Positions 24,484-32,965 of a DNA stretch of 64,000 bases are shown here, in pieces (the stretch's first letter is position 1; the number at the start of each line of letters is the position of its first letter). Below the pieces are notes generated by a model. The model searched no databases, was not told the DNA's origin, and saw nothing but the letters and a program-made list of their open reading frames with translations. Origin of the DNA: Fluviicola chungangensis (GTDB lineage Bacteria; Bacteroidota; Bacteroidia; Flavobacteriales_D; Crocinitomicaceae); assembly GCF_007558725.1 (NCBI RefSeq), contig NZ_VLPL01000008.1, positions 1 through 64,000 of the forward strand, written 5' to 3'. A program made the position numbers and the translations under genes.

Positions 24484-25325
24484 TGCTTTTCAAAAACACA
24501 ACCAACGAGTTCATTAAGATCGTGTCGAAGCCGCGAAGCTATCTAGGTCTGGGCGCTTTAACCTTATTGATCGGTTTAATCATCTTTGCCATGAAAGCAG
24601 ATGGCGAATCCATGGTTTCTTTTGTAACGGCTACTTTTGAACAAACCCTTTCGTTCAATGGAAAACTGGTAAACGGTAACCTGATAGCCTTCATAATTTT
24701 GCAAATGCTGGTGGTTCATATTCCCTTGCTGATTGCATTGGTAACCGGAGATTTGATTTCGGGAGAGGCAGCAATGGGAACGATCCGCATGTTGGCGAGT
24801 AAACCGATCTCCAGAACACAGATCGTTCTTTCAAAGTTTATCGCCGGGGCAATTTATACACTGGTTATCACGCTTTGGCTGGGAATCTTGTCTTTGGTGG
24901 TTTCTCATCTCGTATTCGGGGCTGGGGACTTGATGGTTTTAAACAGTGATGGATTGGTCATCCTGCCTGAAGCAGATATTTTGTGGCGCTTCGGATTGGC
25001 TTTCTGTGTGGCTTATTTGTCCCTGTTAACCGTAGCAACACTTTCTATCTGTTTGTCTGCATTTGCAGAGAATTCAATCGGACCGATCGTTGCTACCATG
25101 GCGATTATCATCGTTTTCACCATCATCGGAAGTTTGGATGTAACTGTTTTTGATACGATCAAACCTTATTTATTTACCACACACATGGCTTCCTGGCGCA
25201 GTTTCTTTGAAGATCCCGTACCATTTGATGACATCCTGAATTCAATTGTTATCCTGCTGGCACATATCGTTCTGTTAGTCGGAATTACCTTGTTTAAGTT
25301 TAATCGAAAAGATATCACATCGTAA
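24483..25325 (+). CDS. ABC-2 type transporter permease
   Basis: The 280-residue protein has about six membrane segments, including LGALTLLIGLIIFA, AFIILQMLVVHIPLLIALV, YTLVITLWLGILSLVV and IGPIVATMAIIIVFTIIG. The motif TGDLISGEAAMGTIRMLASKPISR is characteristic of ABC-2 permeases of the GldF/NosY kind. It forms the channel for the ATPase encoded upstream. A LolA-like periplasmic protein follows, with its ATG sharing a base with this stop (TAATG). Confidence 0.9.
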   Translation: MLFKNTTNEFIKIVSKPRSYLGLGALTLLIGLIIFAMKADGESMVSFVTATFEQTLSFNGKLVNGNLIAFIILQMLVVHIPLLIALVTGDLISGEAAMGTIRMLASKPISRTQIVLSKFIAGAIYTLVITLWLGILSLVVSHLVFGAGDLMVLNSDGLVILPEADILWRFGLAFCVAYLSLLTVATLSICLSAFAENSIGPIVATMAIIIVFTIIGSLDVTVFDTIKPYLFTTHMASWRSFFEDPVPFDDILNSIVILLAHIVLLVGITLFKFNRKDITS

Positions 25326-26026
25326 TGAAAAAAGGAATATTAACCGGTCTCTTGTTACTGACATTCAGTGCATTCGGACAAGACGCAGAAAAGGTCATCG
25401 AAAAGATCAATACCAAGTTGGCAACCGTAAAGGATTATACCGTAAATGCGCACATTGACGCAGATATTCCGATGATTAAGATCATGCCTTCCAATGCAAA
25501 GATTTATTTCAAGCAAAAGGACCAGGTGAAAATCGAGTCTAAAGGAATTACCATTCTACCCAAGCAGGGGTTTACGGAATTGAACAACTTTTTGTCGGAT
25601 AAATCCAAATACACAGCTGTTTTCGGAGATTCGCTCAAGATCCGTGATATAGATACGCGGCTGATCAATATCATTCCGAATTCGAGTTCCGGAGAAATTG
25701 TATTGGCGAAGATTTGGGTCGATCAAAAGAATTCGGTCATTATACGTTCCCAGGTAACCACTCAGACCAATGGAACCGTTAAAACGGATTACAAATACGG
25801 ATCGCAATTGAGTTATGGCTTACCCAGTGAATTGAAGTTTGAAATTGATGTGAAGAAATTCAAGATGCCTAAAAGTGTAGCGGCTGATATCAATAAAACG
25901 TCAACGGATAAGAAAAATACCAAAACCAAGCAACGCACCAAAGGAAATATCACGATTACCTTAACTGATTACAAGGTCAACAGTGGCTTGAGCGACAGTA
26001 TCTTCAAAGACAAGAAGAAGAAATAA
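25325..26026 (+). CDS. LolA/MucB-like periplasmic protein
   Basis: The 233-residue protein has a signal peptide (cleaved near SAFGQ, residue 19) and the fold pattern of outer-membrane lipoprotein carrier-like proteins: an N-terminal helix AEKVIEKINTKLATVKDYTV followed by strands such as AKIYFKQKDQVKIESKG. The C terminus is lysine-rich. Being the third gene of a translationally coupled ABC operon, it may receive or deliver the transported lipid or lipoprotein. It is longer than E. coli LolA, and I would not call it lolA. Confidence 0.7.
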   Translation: MKKGILTGLLLLTFSAFGQDAEKVIEKINTKLATVKDYTVNAHIDADIPMIKIMPSNAKIYFKQKDQVKIESKGITILPKQGFTELNNFLSDKSKYTAVFGDSLKIRDIDTRLINIIPNSSSGEIVLAKIWVDQKNSVIIRSQVTTQTNGTVKTDYKYGSQLSYGLPSELKFEIDVKKFKMPKSVAADINKTSTDKKNTKTKQRTKGNITITLTDYKVNSGLSDSIFKDKKKK

Positions 26027-26098
26027 GCTTTGCTTGTTTATTCGGCACTGATTGGTAACCAATGAAGATAATTCCTGTTCTTATAAAAAAAACGAAGG

Positions 26099-26842
26099 GT
26101 GTATTTAAAATTGACAATAGCCGGAATTTTAATCGTAATGGGTTCGTTCACCCGGGCGCAGATCGCATCCGACAGCTTCCTTTTTCCGGAGCCGTTAAAT
26201 AAGGGAAAAGACTTATCACTTTGGGCAACCCGGTATTACATTCATGAGTTCCAATCTTCGGGAAATATCCCGATCGTTTATGCAAATGCAGGACCATCCG
26301 GTTTGTATGCGGATACCTGTGATTTTTGTACTGCTTCCCTGGAAGGAACTGCTTACGTTAGAGATTCTTCGGGAACTGTTCATGTGATCAATTTTGCACG
26401 AACAGGGGAGGAGACAGGAGTAGATTGCAGGAAATGCAAGAAATATACTTCCAGTAAATTAAACGTGGAAAGCTGGGGAAAGACACTTTGGACTAAATCG
26501 GAAGGCTTTGGAGATGGTGTGCGGAATTACCGGTTGGTACCTTTTCGGACAGTTGCAGTAGATCCGGCGATGATTCCTTATGGAACGGTGATTTATATTC
26601 CGGCTGCAAGAGGCAAATTGGTCAGTTTGCCAAATGGCAAACAGGAAATTCACGATGGTTATTTCTTTGCCGGAGATACCGGAGGAGCAATCAAAAAAAA
26701 TCACATTGATGTCTTTACGGGGATTTATTCCGGAAATCCTTTTCCTGCCGTTATCCAATCCAATGAAAACAAGCTTTTTGAAGCCGTCATTGTGACGGAT
26801 GCGGATATTGTCAATGCATTGAGATCCCTGCACGAGAAATAA
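26099..26842 (+). CDS. 3D-domain (double-psi barrel) secreted protein
   Basis: A GTG start at 26099 gives a full signal peptide (MYLKLTIAGILIVMGSFTRAQ); no better ATG exists. The C-terminal half has FRTVAVDPAMIPYGTVIYIPAARG and DGYFFAGDTGGAIKKNHIDVFTG, the three-Asp pattern of 3D domains found in MltA-like and Rpf-type wall enzymes. Three cysteine pairs (CDFC, CRKC) occur upstream and may bind metal or form disulphides. Likely role is cell wall remodelling; the exact activity is not shown. Confidence 0.78.
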   Translation: MYLKLTIAGILIVMGSFTRAQIASDSFLFPEPLNKGKDLSLWATRYYIHEFQSSGNIPIVYANAGPSGLYADTCDFCTASLEGTAYVRDSSGTVHVINFARTGEETGVDCRKCKKYTSSKLNVESWGKTLWTKSEGFGDGVRNYRLVPFRTVAVDPAMIPYGTVIYIPAARGKLVSLPNGKQEIHDGYFFAGDTGGAIKKNHIDVFTGIYSGNPFPAVIQSNENKLFEAVIVTDADIVNALRSLHEK

Positions 26843-26933
26843 GTTCCGGATTTTGACCGCTTCATTCTGAAAATTTAACAATCCTGAATCGCTTTACCAC
26901 ATTTAAGGTATTGAGGGAGCAAGTTCCTATGTG

Positions 26934-26941
26934 TACATTTG
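26934..26941 (+). promoter_or_regulatory. -7 promoter box before the hemerythrin-like gene
   Basis: TACATTTG matches TAnnTTTG and lies 33 bases before the ATG at 26974. TATTG at 26909-26913 may be the -33 element. Confidence 0.45.
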
Positions 26942-26973
26942 TTTTGTAGTGATTATTACCATTCACAATCAAT

Positions 26974-27645
26974 ATGAAAGAAGAACAAAAAGTGAAATTG
27001 GAAGCAGGTTTGACAGACCGTTTGTTGGAAGAACGGCTGAATAACATGCCCGTTTCCGGTTCTTCCGATTATGCATTGAATCAGCTAATAGACCTGGCGA
27101 AAGAAGGTTTTACGGAATTTCCGAAAGCATTGATCCAGGAGGTAGTAATCCAGGATTTGTTACAGGCGCTTAAAAAATCACACGGAAATTACCTGAACAT
27201 CAAGTTGCCGGAAATAGAACAATCCATTTATAATTTATACAGTAAACAAACGCATTCGGACAACGTACTTCTGATGCTGTGTGGATTCTTTATTTCTTAC
27301 CAAAAGAAACTGGTGGCGCATATCCAGTATGAAGAAGTCTTTCTGTTCCCATACATTGAGTCTTTACTGGAATACCAGAAATCAGGAACCCCGATAGACA
27401 GGGAACGCTTCGGCAAGTTCACGCTGAAGCAATTTTTCGAAAACCATTCCAACCTGGAAGAAGACCTGAATGAAGTCCGAAATAAAATCACCGCGAATAT
27501 TGATGGATTGAAAGCACCTTTGGCTTTTCGTATTTTCATGACACAATTGGAGCATTTTGAAAAAGATTTGGCGATTCATGCTGTTCTGGAAGACGATGTG
27601 CTTTTGCCGCGTTTGGTGGAGCTGGAAGTTCATTTGTTGGGATGA
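26974..27645 (+). CDS. Hemerythrin-like / YtfE-RIC-type protein
   Basis: The 223-residue helical protein has a spaced set of possible iron ligands: KKSHGNYL, VAHIQYEEVFLFP, FFENHSNLEEDL and AIHAVLEDDVLLPR. This is the H...HxxxE...H...HxxxxD pattern of hemerythrin-like domains. Relatives such as YtfE/RIC store or release iron and help repair iron-sulphur clusters after nitric oxide or oxidative stress. No signal peptide, so cytoplasmic. It is monocistronic with its own promoter box. Confidence 0.8.
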   Translation: MKEEQKVKLEAGLTDRLLEERLNNMPVSGSSDYALNQLIDLAKEGFTEFPKALIQEVVIQDLLQALKKSHGNYLNIKLPEIEQSIYNLYSKQTHSDNVLLMLCGFFISYQKKLVAHIQYEEVFLFPYIESLLEYQKSGTPIDRERFGKFTLKQFFENHSNLEEDLNEVRNKITANIDGLKAPLAFRIFMTQLEHFEKDLAIHAVLEDDVLLPRLVELEVHLLG

Positions 27646-27799
27646 AAAATTCAAATTCCAATAGTCATTGGAATCGACAGGTCAAAAAAGCCCAACAGGT
27701 ATCTGGTTTATCCATCGAATAATTTTTAAAGCGGTTCATTTTCTAATTTGTTTGGCCTGATATTTGTCTTTTCGTAACTTCAACAAAAATATCATCAAA

Positions 27800-28648
27800 A
27801 TGAAACTGACATTCCTTGCCTTGATAGCGTTAGTAAGTACTTGCTCATTTGGTCAGATTACCTTTGAACACGGAACGCTGGAAGAAGCCTTAAAAAAGGC
27901 AAAACAAGCCAAAAAGCCATTGTTTGTAGACGTATATGCAACCTGGTGCGGACCATGTAAACAAATGGCGGCAACGTCTTTCATTGATCCGGAAGTAACG
28001 GCTTATTACAACGACCATTTTATTTCCTTAAAATTGGATGGGGAAAAGAACGACGGGCCGGGTGTGATGCAAAAATATGGGATCACTGCTTATCCTACGC
28101 TGTTGTATTTTAATGCAAACGGTGATTTGGTAGGAAAAGTGGTTGGAGGTCAGCAGGCCAAGCAATTGCTTGCAAAAGGAAAAGAGATTGTTAATCCGGA
28201 AGGGAATCCGGTTTTCCAGGCAAATAAAACGTACCAAAAATCTAAGAAGAAGCGGGAAGATCTGAAAGCTTACGTTAAAGTCTTGGCAGATAATGAGCAC
28301 GATTCATTGAGTAAATATGCCGCAGAATATTATCAGAAATACCCGGATTTGAATTTAAAAGATCCGGTTGAATTCGAGGTGTTCAAAAGTGCTGTACACG
28401 ATTACAAATCACCTTTAACGAAAGAATTTCTCAACAACGAAGAGAATGTAAAAGATAAAGATGCTTATTTGGGTAAAATCAACGATTTTTTCATGACCAC
28501 TTACCAGGAAGCTAAACTGGCAAACAACTTTGAAATTATGGAGAAAATGGTCAACGAGCTCTATCCGTATATTCAAAAATGTGATGTTCCCGATCTCCCT
28601 TCTCAGTCCGAATACCTGGAATATGCAAAAAGTCAATTTGGGAAGTAA
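27800..28648 (+). CDS. Secreted thioredoxin-family protein
   Basis: Starting at ATG 27800, rather than an upstream ATG at 27764, gives 282 residues with a signal peptide (MKLTFLALIALVSTCSFGQ). A thioredoxin domain covers about 24-130, with VDVYATWCGPCKQM (Cys 50 and 53) and the cis-Pro loop in GITAYPTLLYF. The remaining 150 residues are helical and unnamed. It should act as an envelope dithiol-disulphide protein. It stands alone. Confidence 0.87.
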   Translation: MKLTFLALIALVSTCSFGQITFEHGTLEEALKKAKQAKKPLFVDVYATWCGPCKQMAATSFIDPEVTAYYNDHFISLKLDGEKNDGPGVMQKYGITAYPTLLYFNANGDLVGKVVGGQQAKQLLAKGKEIVNPEGNPVFQANKTYQKSKKKREDLKAYVKVLADNEHDSLSKYAAEYYQKYPDLNLKDPVEFEVFKSAVHDYKSPLTKEFLNNEENVKDKDAYLGKINDFFMTTYQEAKLANNFEIMEKMVNELYPYIQKCDVPDLPSQSEYLEYAKSQFGK

Positions 28649-28763
28649 CCTCCTGATAGTGAGAAATATGTAATTATCCGGGATCATTTTGTAATGACAT
28701 ACAGCTGGTGATAAAAGATCTTTGCAAAAAGAGCAAAGGTTTTATCATTAAAATAGTAGAGTT

Positions 28764-29198
28764 ATGTCAGCAGAAGAAAGAAATCAGGACCAAAAAACAA
28801 ACCAGGGGAATCAGTGGCAGAATCAGGGTGAAAACCAGGACCGGGATCAGGGAAACCAATGGCAGGATAAAGAAAATCAGGGACAGAATCCGCAGGCCGG
28901 AACAGAAAAAACCGGAGCCAATATGCATGCCAACCAGGATTCACACCTGAATTCGGGTACAGGAAAGAATACAGCGCCCTTTCAAATTACCGGCAATTGG
29001 GGGAAACAATCCAGTCAATTAAAAGAACAATACAGTCAATTGACAGATTCCGATTTGAATTTCCAACCAGGACAGGAAAACCAATTACTGGATAAACTCG
29101 GCACGAAACTGAACAAGTCACGCGATGAGGTTATCAATATCCTCAATCAGTCCGGTGAATCTGATGAATCAAATCAACCTGACCGGTTCAATTTATAG
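28764..29198 (+). CDS. CsbD-like stress protein with a Gln/Asn/Gly-rich N-terminal tail
   Basis: Residues about 1-75 are low complexity, rich in Gln, Asn, Gly and Asp. Residues about 78-135 (FQITGNWGKQSSQLKEQYSQLTDSDLNF... LDKLGTKLNKSRDEVINIL) match the CsbD family pattern. CsbD proteins are small general-stress proteins of unknown mechanism. The long disordered tail is unusual next to typical 60-70-residue relatives. It heads a group of genes with a stress flavour (29423, 30023, 30449, 31147). Confidence 0.8.
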   Translation: MSAEERNQDQKTNQGNQWQNQGENQDRDQGNQWQDKENQGQNPQAGTEKTGANMHANQDSHLNSGTGKNTAPFQITGNWGKQSSQLKEQYSQLTDSDLNFQPGQENQLLDKLGTKLNKSRDEVINILNQSGESDESNQPDRFNL

Positions 29199-29302
29199 TT
29201 TTTTAGGTGTGAAAACTATCAGCTACTATTATACGACTAATAGTAACTGTTAGGTTCTATCTAGAGAAAGGCGTCAATCGTATGATTGGCGCTTTTTTTT
29301 TT
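29195..29302 (+). terminator. Two AT-rich hairpins followed by an intrinsic terminator
   Basis: First stem ATAGTTTT/AAAACTAT (29195-29219), second TACTATTA/TAATAGTA (29224-29245), third GCGTCAATC/GATTGGCGC (29271-29292) followed by ten T residues. The third is the terminator of the CsbD-like gene; the first two may be a 3' regulatory or stability structure. Confidence 0.7.
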
Positions 29303-29422
29303 GACGGGCACTAGGTTCTGTAAAATATGCAACAATTGGGGCTAAAGGTGTAATGCTTTCAAATGCGTTGAATTGCATATTTGTAAGAAGTGAAAACACA
29401 TTCACAGTTAATCTGGATAGAC

Positions 29423-29860
29423 ATGAAGAAAATAATAATCCGCCTGGGACTGTCTCTTTTAGTTGTCATTCTGGCAAGTTGCACCGAAACACAATCGGAA
29501 AAAGTCGATAAGGCAGCAGACGGGGTACAGGATGCGAAAGAAGATTTGAATCAGGCTCAGAAAGAGTACGAAGAAGAAGTTGCGGAGTATCGTCGGTCGG
29601 TACAGGCAGATATCGATAATAACAAACTTGAGATCGAGCGCTTAAGGTCCGAACGGGTCAACGCACGGGCAGATGTCATTCGGGAAAGGAACGAACGGAT
29701 CGATGCGCTTAAAAAACGCAACGATGAAATGGAAGCCCGGATGAAAGAAATGAAAAACACGACCAGGGAAAACTGGCAGGAATTTAAAAGAGAGTTCAAC
29801 AACGACATGGACGAACTGGGCAGAGCTTTTAAAGACCTGGGAAAAGACAATGTAAAGTAA
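29423..29860 (+). CDS. Coiled-coil lipoprotein
   Basis: ATG 29423 gives a lipoprotein signal MKKIIIRLGLSLLVVILASC and 145 residues. The mature part is almost entirely a charged coiled coil (QADIDNNKLEIERLRSER, NERIDALKKRNDEM) with no other domain. Such lipoproteins are frequent in Bacteroidota near CsbD-like and lmo0937-like genes. It should be membrane anchored, perhaps as a spacer or stress buffer; no function is known to me. Confidence 0.78.
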   Translation: MKKIIIRLGLSLLVVILASCTETQSEKVDKAADGVQDAKEDLNQAQKEYEEEVAEYRRSVQADIDNNKLEIERLRSERVNARADVIRERNERIDALKKRNDEMEARMKEMKNTTRENWQEFKREFNNDMDELGRAFKDLGKDNVK

Positions 29861-29898
29861 TACAAATAAACAGTTGATAAATTAGAATTGGTTTTGAG

Positions 29899-29927
29899 AA
29901 GGAGTTCTCCCAGGAGGCTCCTTTTTT
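29899..29927 (+). terminator. Probable intrinsic terminator
   Basis: AAGGAG (29899-29904) can pair with CTCCTT (29918-29923) ahead of a T-run. An alternative stem GAGAA/TTCTC overlaps it, so the fold may switch. Confidence 0.5.
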
Positions 29928-30022
29928 ATCAAACGAAAACCGGGTCAATTGTTAAACTAACATACAGGTTCCTTTCGGCAGCGCAGATCGGAATAAATAT
30001 TCACCATTTAATACAATGAGTC

Positions 30023-30175
30023 ATGAGAGCAGTTTTGAGCACCATAGCAATCCTTGTAGTCATCGGTTGGGCCATCGGGTACTTTGGTTACCATACAGGA
30101 GGTTTGTTTCATTTAATATTAGTCATAGCACTAATAGCATTGGTATTGCAGTTAATTCCGGGTAGGAGAGATTAA
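30023..30175 (+). CDS. lmo0937-family small membrane protein (50 aa)
   Basis: The frame encodes 50 residues beginning MRAVLSTIAILVVIGWAIGY and ending QLIPGRRD, with two hydrophobic segments separated by FGYHTGGLFH. This matches the small lmo0937-family membrane proteins found in many bacteria, often with stress genes. The function is unknown. A strong terminator follows 25 bases later, which supports it as a real gene. Confidence 0.75.
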   Translation: MRAVLSTIAILVVIGWAIGYFGYHTGGLFHLILVIALIALVLQLIPGRRD

Positions 30176-30199
30176 ATAGCAAGTTGATTATCAGGGAAG

Positions 30200-30239
30200 G
30201 ACCATTCGGCAATATATCTTGTCGAATGGTCTTTTTTTT
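30200..30239 (+). terminator. Intrinsic terminator after the 50-aa membrane protein gene
   Basis: GACCATTCGGCAA (30200-30212) pairs with TTGTCGAATGGTC (30219-30231), 6-base loop, then eight T residues. Confidence 0.85.
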
Positions 30240-30448
30240 GTTTAAACGGCAAGTAATTGAAATGTGAAATAATTATAAAACATAACCAAGAGTTTTGCAG
30301 TGAGATTAATTCGTTTTATCTTAGAATTATAACACACACGTTACGAAGTATATAGCAGACTACATTTCTAAGGAATTATACCAAAATTTTACTGATACCT
30401 GAATAACTAAATAGACCGAATTAGTTTTTAATTTAAAAATTAAGCAGT

Positions 30449-31006
30449 ATGAAGTTATTTATTAAATACATGGTGAGTCTTCGTTGTAAGATGGTTGTGA
30501 GGGAGGAACTGGCAAATCTGGGGCTGCGGCCTTATAAAGTAGATTTGGGAGTAGTAGAGGTGAAAGATCATGTATCGGATGAGCTTCGTGAAAAGATCCG
30601 GGTCAATTTATCCAAATGCGGATTGGAGCTGCTGGAAGATCGTACAAGTATCCTGATAGAACAAATTAAAGGAGTAGTCATTGAAATGATCCACTATTCG
30701 GATGAGGCACCAAAAGTAAACTACTCGGATTACATCAGCAAGAAATTGAATTACGATTATACCTATCTCTCAAATGTTTTCTCGAAGGTGAAGGGAATTA
30801 CGATTCAGCAGTTCATAATTATGAATAAGATTGAACGCGTAAAAGAACTCCTGATGTACGACGAAATGAATCTCACGGAGATTTCATATAAACTGAATTA
30901 CAGCAGTGTGGCACATTTGTCCAACCAGTTCAAAAAAATCACGGGACTTTCCCCGTCATTCTTTAAACAAACCAGACATGAAAGAAGCAGTTTGGAAACA
31001 TTCTGA
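30449..31006 (+). CDS. AraC-family transcription regulator
   Basis: The 185-residue protein has a C-terminal AraC-type DNA-binding domain: VNYSDYISKKLNYDYTYLSNVFSKVKGITIQQF as first helix-turn-helix and MNLTEISYKLNYSSVAHLSNQFKKITGLSPSFFK as second. The N-terminal 80 residues are too short for the usual sugar-binding domain, so signal input is unclear. This short form is common in Bacteroidota. Its place after stress-type genes suggests a related role, by position only. Confidence 0.85.
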   Translation: MKLFIKYMVSLRCKMVVREELANLGLRPYKVDLGVVEVKDHVSDELREKIRVNLSKCGLELLEDRTSILIEQIKGVVIEMIHYSDEAPKVNYSDYISKKLNYDYTYLSNVFSKVKGITIQQFIIMNKIERVKELLMYDEMNLTEISYKLNYSSVAHLSNQFKKITGLSPSFFKQTRHERSSLETF

Positions 31007-31146
31007 TCCGAACTTGCAGAATTACAACCCTATCCAAAAAACTACTTTAACCACTGACACACCCTACCGGGACTTTCTCCAAACTTCGTTTGTGCTATGG
31101 GAAAGTCCTGAAATCACCTCCAATCTACTGCATCTTGAATTTTAAA

Positions 31147-31443
31147 TCATTGATCGTCTTCATCCAGATTGGAATGATTGTCACCACCTAAGCTGTAATA
31201 ATTATTCTCCTCATCTTCACTTCCGATGTCCTCCTGGTCATCATCTAATTCGGAACCCGGTACGTCCAGGTTTTTGTCGATGGAAGGCTTGTTGATGGAT
31301 TTCTTCCTGGTGATATCTTCCGGATCCAGGTCTTCTTCTTCCTTATCCGTACGATAAATGTCTTCACTTGCAGGATAAATCGGATACCCCGGGAATTCTT
31401 CCTTGGACTTTTTCTCCGCTTTTGTTGATTTTTTCGCACTCAT
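31147..31443 (-). CDS. Small acidic, probably disordered protein
   Basis: The 98-residue protein begins with a Lys/Ser-rich tail (MSAKKSTKAEKKSKEE) and continues as a strongly acidic region with DLDPEDITRKK and a C terminus full of Asp and Glu. There is no signal peptide or membrane segment. It resembles small uncharacterised Bacteroidota proteins near stress genes. It is convergent with the AraC regulator; no terminator is obvious in the 140 bases between. Confidence 0.65.
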   Translation of the reverse strand: MSAKKSTKAEKKSKEEFPGYPIYPASEDIYRTDKEEEDLDPEDITRKKSINKPSIDKNLDVPGSELDDDQEDIGSEDEENNYYSLGGDNHSNLDEDDQ

Positions 31444-31551
31444 AATCCATTGTTTTAAGGTCCGTATCCAGAAAGGTAACTTATTTTTGGGAAAATATGT
31501 TACAGGAATCCGGAAGTTCTTTTATAACATTTACAGGTTAACTGTTCGGAT

Positions 31552-32916
31552 TTAGCTGATTCCCATGAATCGCCTGATCCATTGCAGTTTTTTTTCCGAA
31601 TAAGGAGAATACTTGAGTTTGGTTTCAAACCAGGTCGCTTTTTCCAGGATGCTTTTGTAGTGCGAAAATGTCCGGAATCCGGCTTCTCCGTGGTAAGAAC
31701 CTACTCCGCTTTGTCCCACACCGCCAAAAGGCAAGCGACTGTTGGAGATATGCATAATCGCTTCGTTGACTGCTCCACCTCCGAATGAAAGTTCGCTGAG
31801 CAGTTTGTTCTTGACTGCGGAATCCCCTGTGAAAATGTAACAGGATAAAGGCTTTTCACGTTTTTTGATTTCTGAAATGATTTCGTCCAATGACTCGTAT
31901 GTAATTATGGGAAGGATGGGACCGAAGATTTCTTCTTGCATGACGGCATCGTCAAAGGTTACGTCTTGCATCAAAATGGGGTGAATGATCCGTTTCTCTT
32001 CCATAATCTCACCACCGAAATAAACCTTGTTTTGATCAATGAGGCTTTTGAGGCGCTCCACATTTTTGTCATTGATAATCCGGACGTAATTCCCGTTTTC
32101 GATCGAGTAAGAAGCTTGTTCGATTTCCTTTTTTGCCAGCTGCAGGAATTCATCCTTCATAGAAAGGGGCAGCAATACATAATCCGGTGCAATACACGTC
32201 TGACCGGCATTCAGGAATTTGGCCCAGATCAGGCGTTTGATTCCTATTGAAAGCTTGGCATTTTCTGTAAAGATAGCCGGACTTTTTCCGCCTAGTTCCA
32301 GTGTAACTGGAGTGAGGTGTTTCGCCGCGGCCTGGTATACAATTCGTCCTACATTCGTACTTCCGGTAAAGAAGATCTTGTCAAAGCGTTGGGCCAGAAG
32401 TGCTGTTGTTTGATCGATTCCACCTTCTACCACGTGGAAAAATCCGGGATCAAACGAATTATTGATGAGTTCAGCCAATAGTTTGCTGGTATTGGACGGT
32501 AATTCACTAGGTTTCAGGATGACTGTGTTTCCGGCGGCAATGGCTGCTACCGAAGGAGCAAGAGACAATTGGTACGGATAATTCCAGGCACCGATGACCA
32601 ATGAAACACCCAATGGTTCGGGAATAATATAGCTTTTAGCCGGGAAATTGATCCAATTGGTACGTACGCGTTTCCGTTTTGCCCACTGTTTCAACTTGCT
32701 GCACGCTTCATCGATATCCAGGAAAACCAATCCGAACTCATTGGTGAAAGTCTCGAAAGGAGATTTGCCAAAGTCGGCATAAATGGCTTCGTTCAAACGG
32801 TTTTGGTTCGATAACAACAGGGTTTTCAACCGCTGTAATTGCTTTATGCGAAAGCTCAGGTCTTTTGTTTGATTGGAATTGAAAAATACGCGCTGTTTTT
32901 CCGAGAGTTCTTTCAT
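31552..32916 (-). CDS. Aldehyde dehydrogenase, NAD(P)-dependent
   Basis: The 454-residue enzyme oxidises aldehydes to acids. Class motifs are visible: PWNYPYQL-type loop as GAWNYPYQL, FFTGSTNVGR for nucleotide binding, LELGGKSPAIF with general base Glu 207, and NAGQTCIAPDY with catalytic Cys 241. Length and the missing extra N-terminal part match class 3 aldehyde dehydrogenases, which act on fatty or aromatic aldehydes. It is alone on the minus strand, 49 bases before the next gene downstream. Confidence 0.93.
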   Translation of the reverse strand: MKELSEKQRVFFNSNQTKDLSFRIKQLQRLKTLLLSNQNRLNEAIYADFGKSPFETFTNEFGLVFLDIDEACSKLKQWAKRKRVRTNWINFPAKSYIIPEPLGVSLVIGAWNYPYQLSLAPSVAAIAAGNTVILKPSELPSNTSKLLAELINNSFDPGFFHVVEGGIDQTTALLAQRFDKIFFTGSTNVGRIVYQAAAKHLTPVTLELGGKSPAIFTENAKLSIGIKRLIWAKFLNAGQTCIAPDYVLLPLSMKDEFLQLAKKEIEQASYSIENGNYVRIINDKNVERLKSLIDQNKVYFGGEIMEEKRIIHPILMQDVTFDDAVMQEEIFGPILPIITYESLDEIISEIKKREKPLSCYIFTGDSAVKNKLLSELSFGGGAVNEAIMHISNSRLPFGGVGQSGVGSYHGEAGFRTFSHYKSILEKATWFETKLKYSPYSEKKLQWIRRFMGIS

Positions 32917-32965
32917 GACTTTAATTTAACTGAAAATCAATAAAGTTCAAGTTATTTCTGCCGAA

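Noticed and set aside
28708-28950. Lys/Arg-rich 80-aa frame overlapping the CsbD-like gene
   Set aside because: It is an alternative frame of a low-complexity Gln/Asn/Gly region; the 28764 frame carries the real domain.
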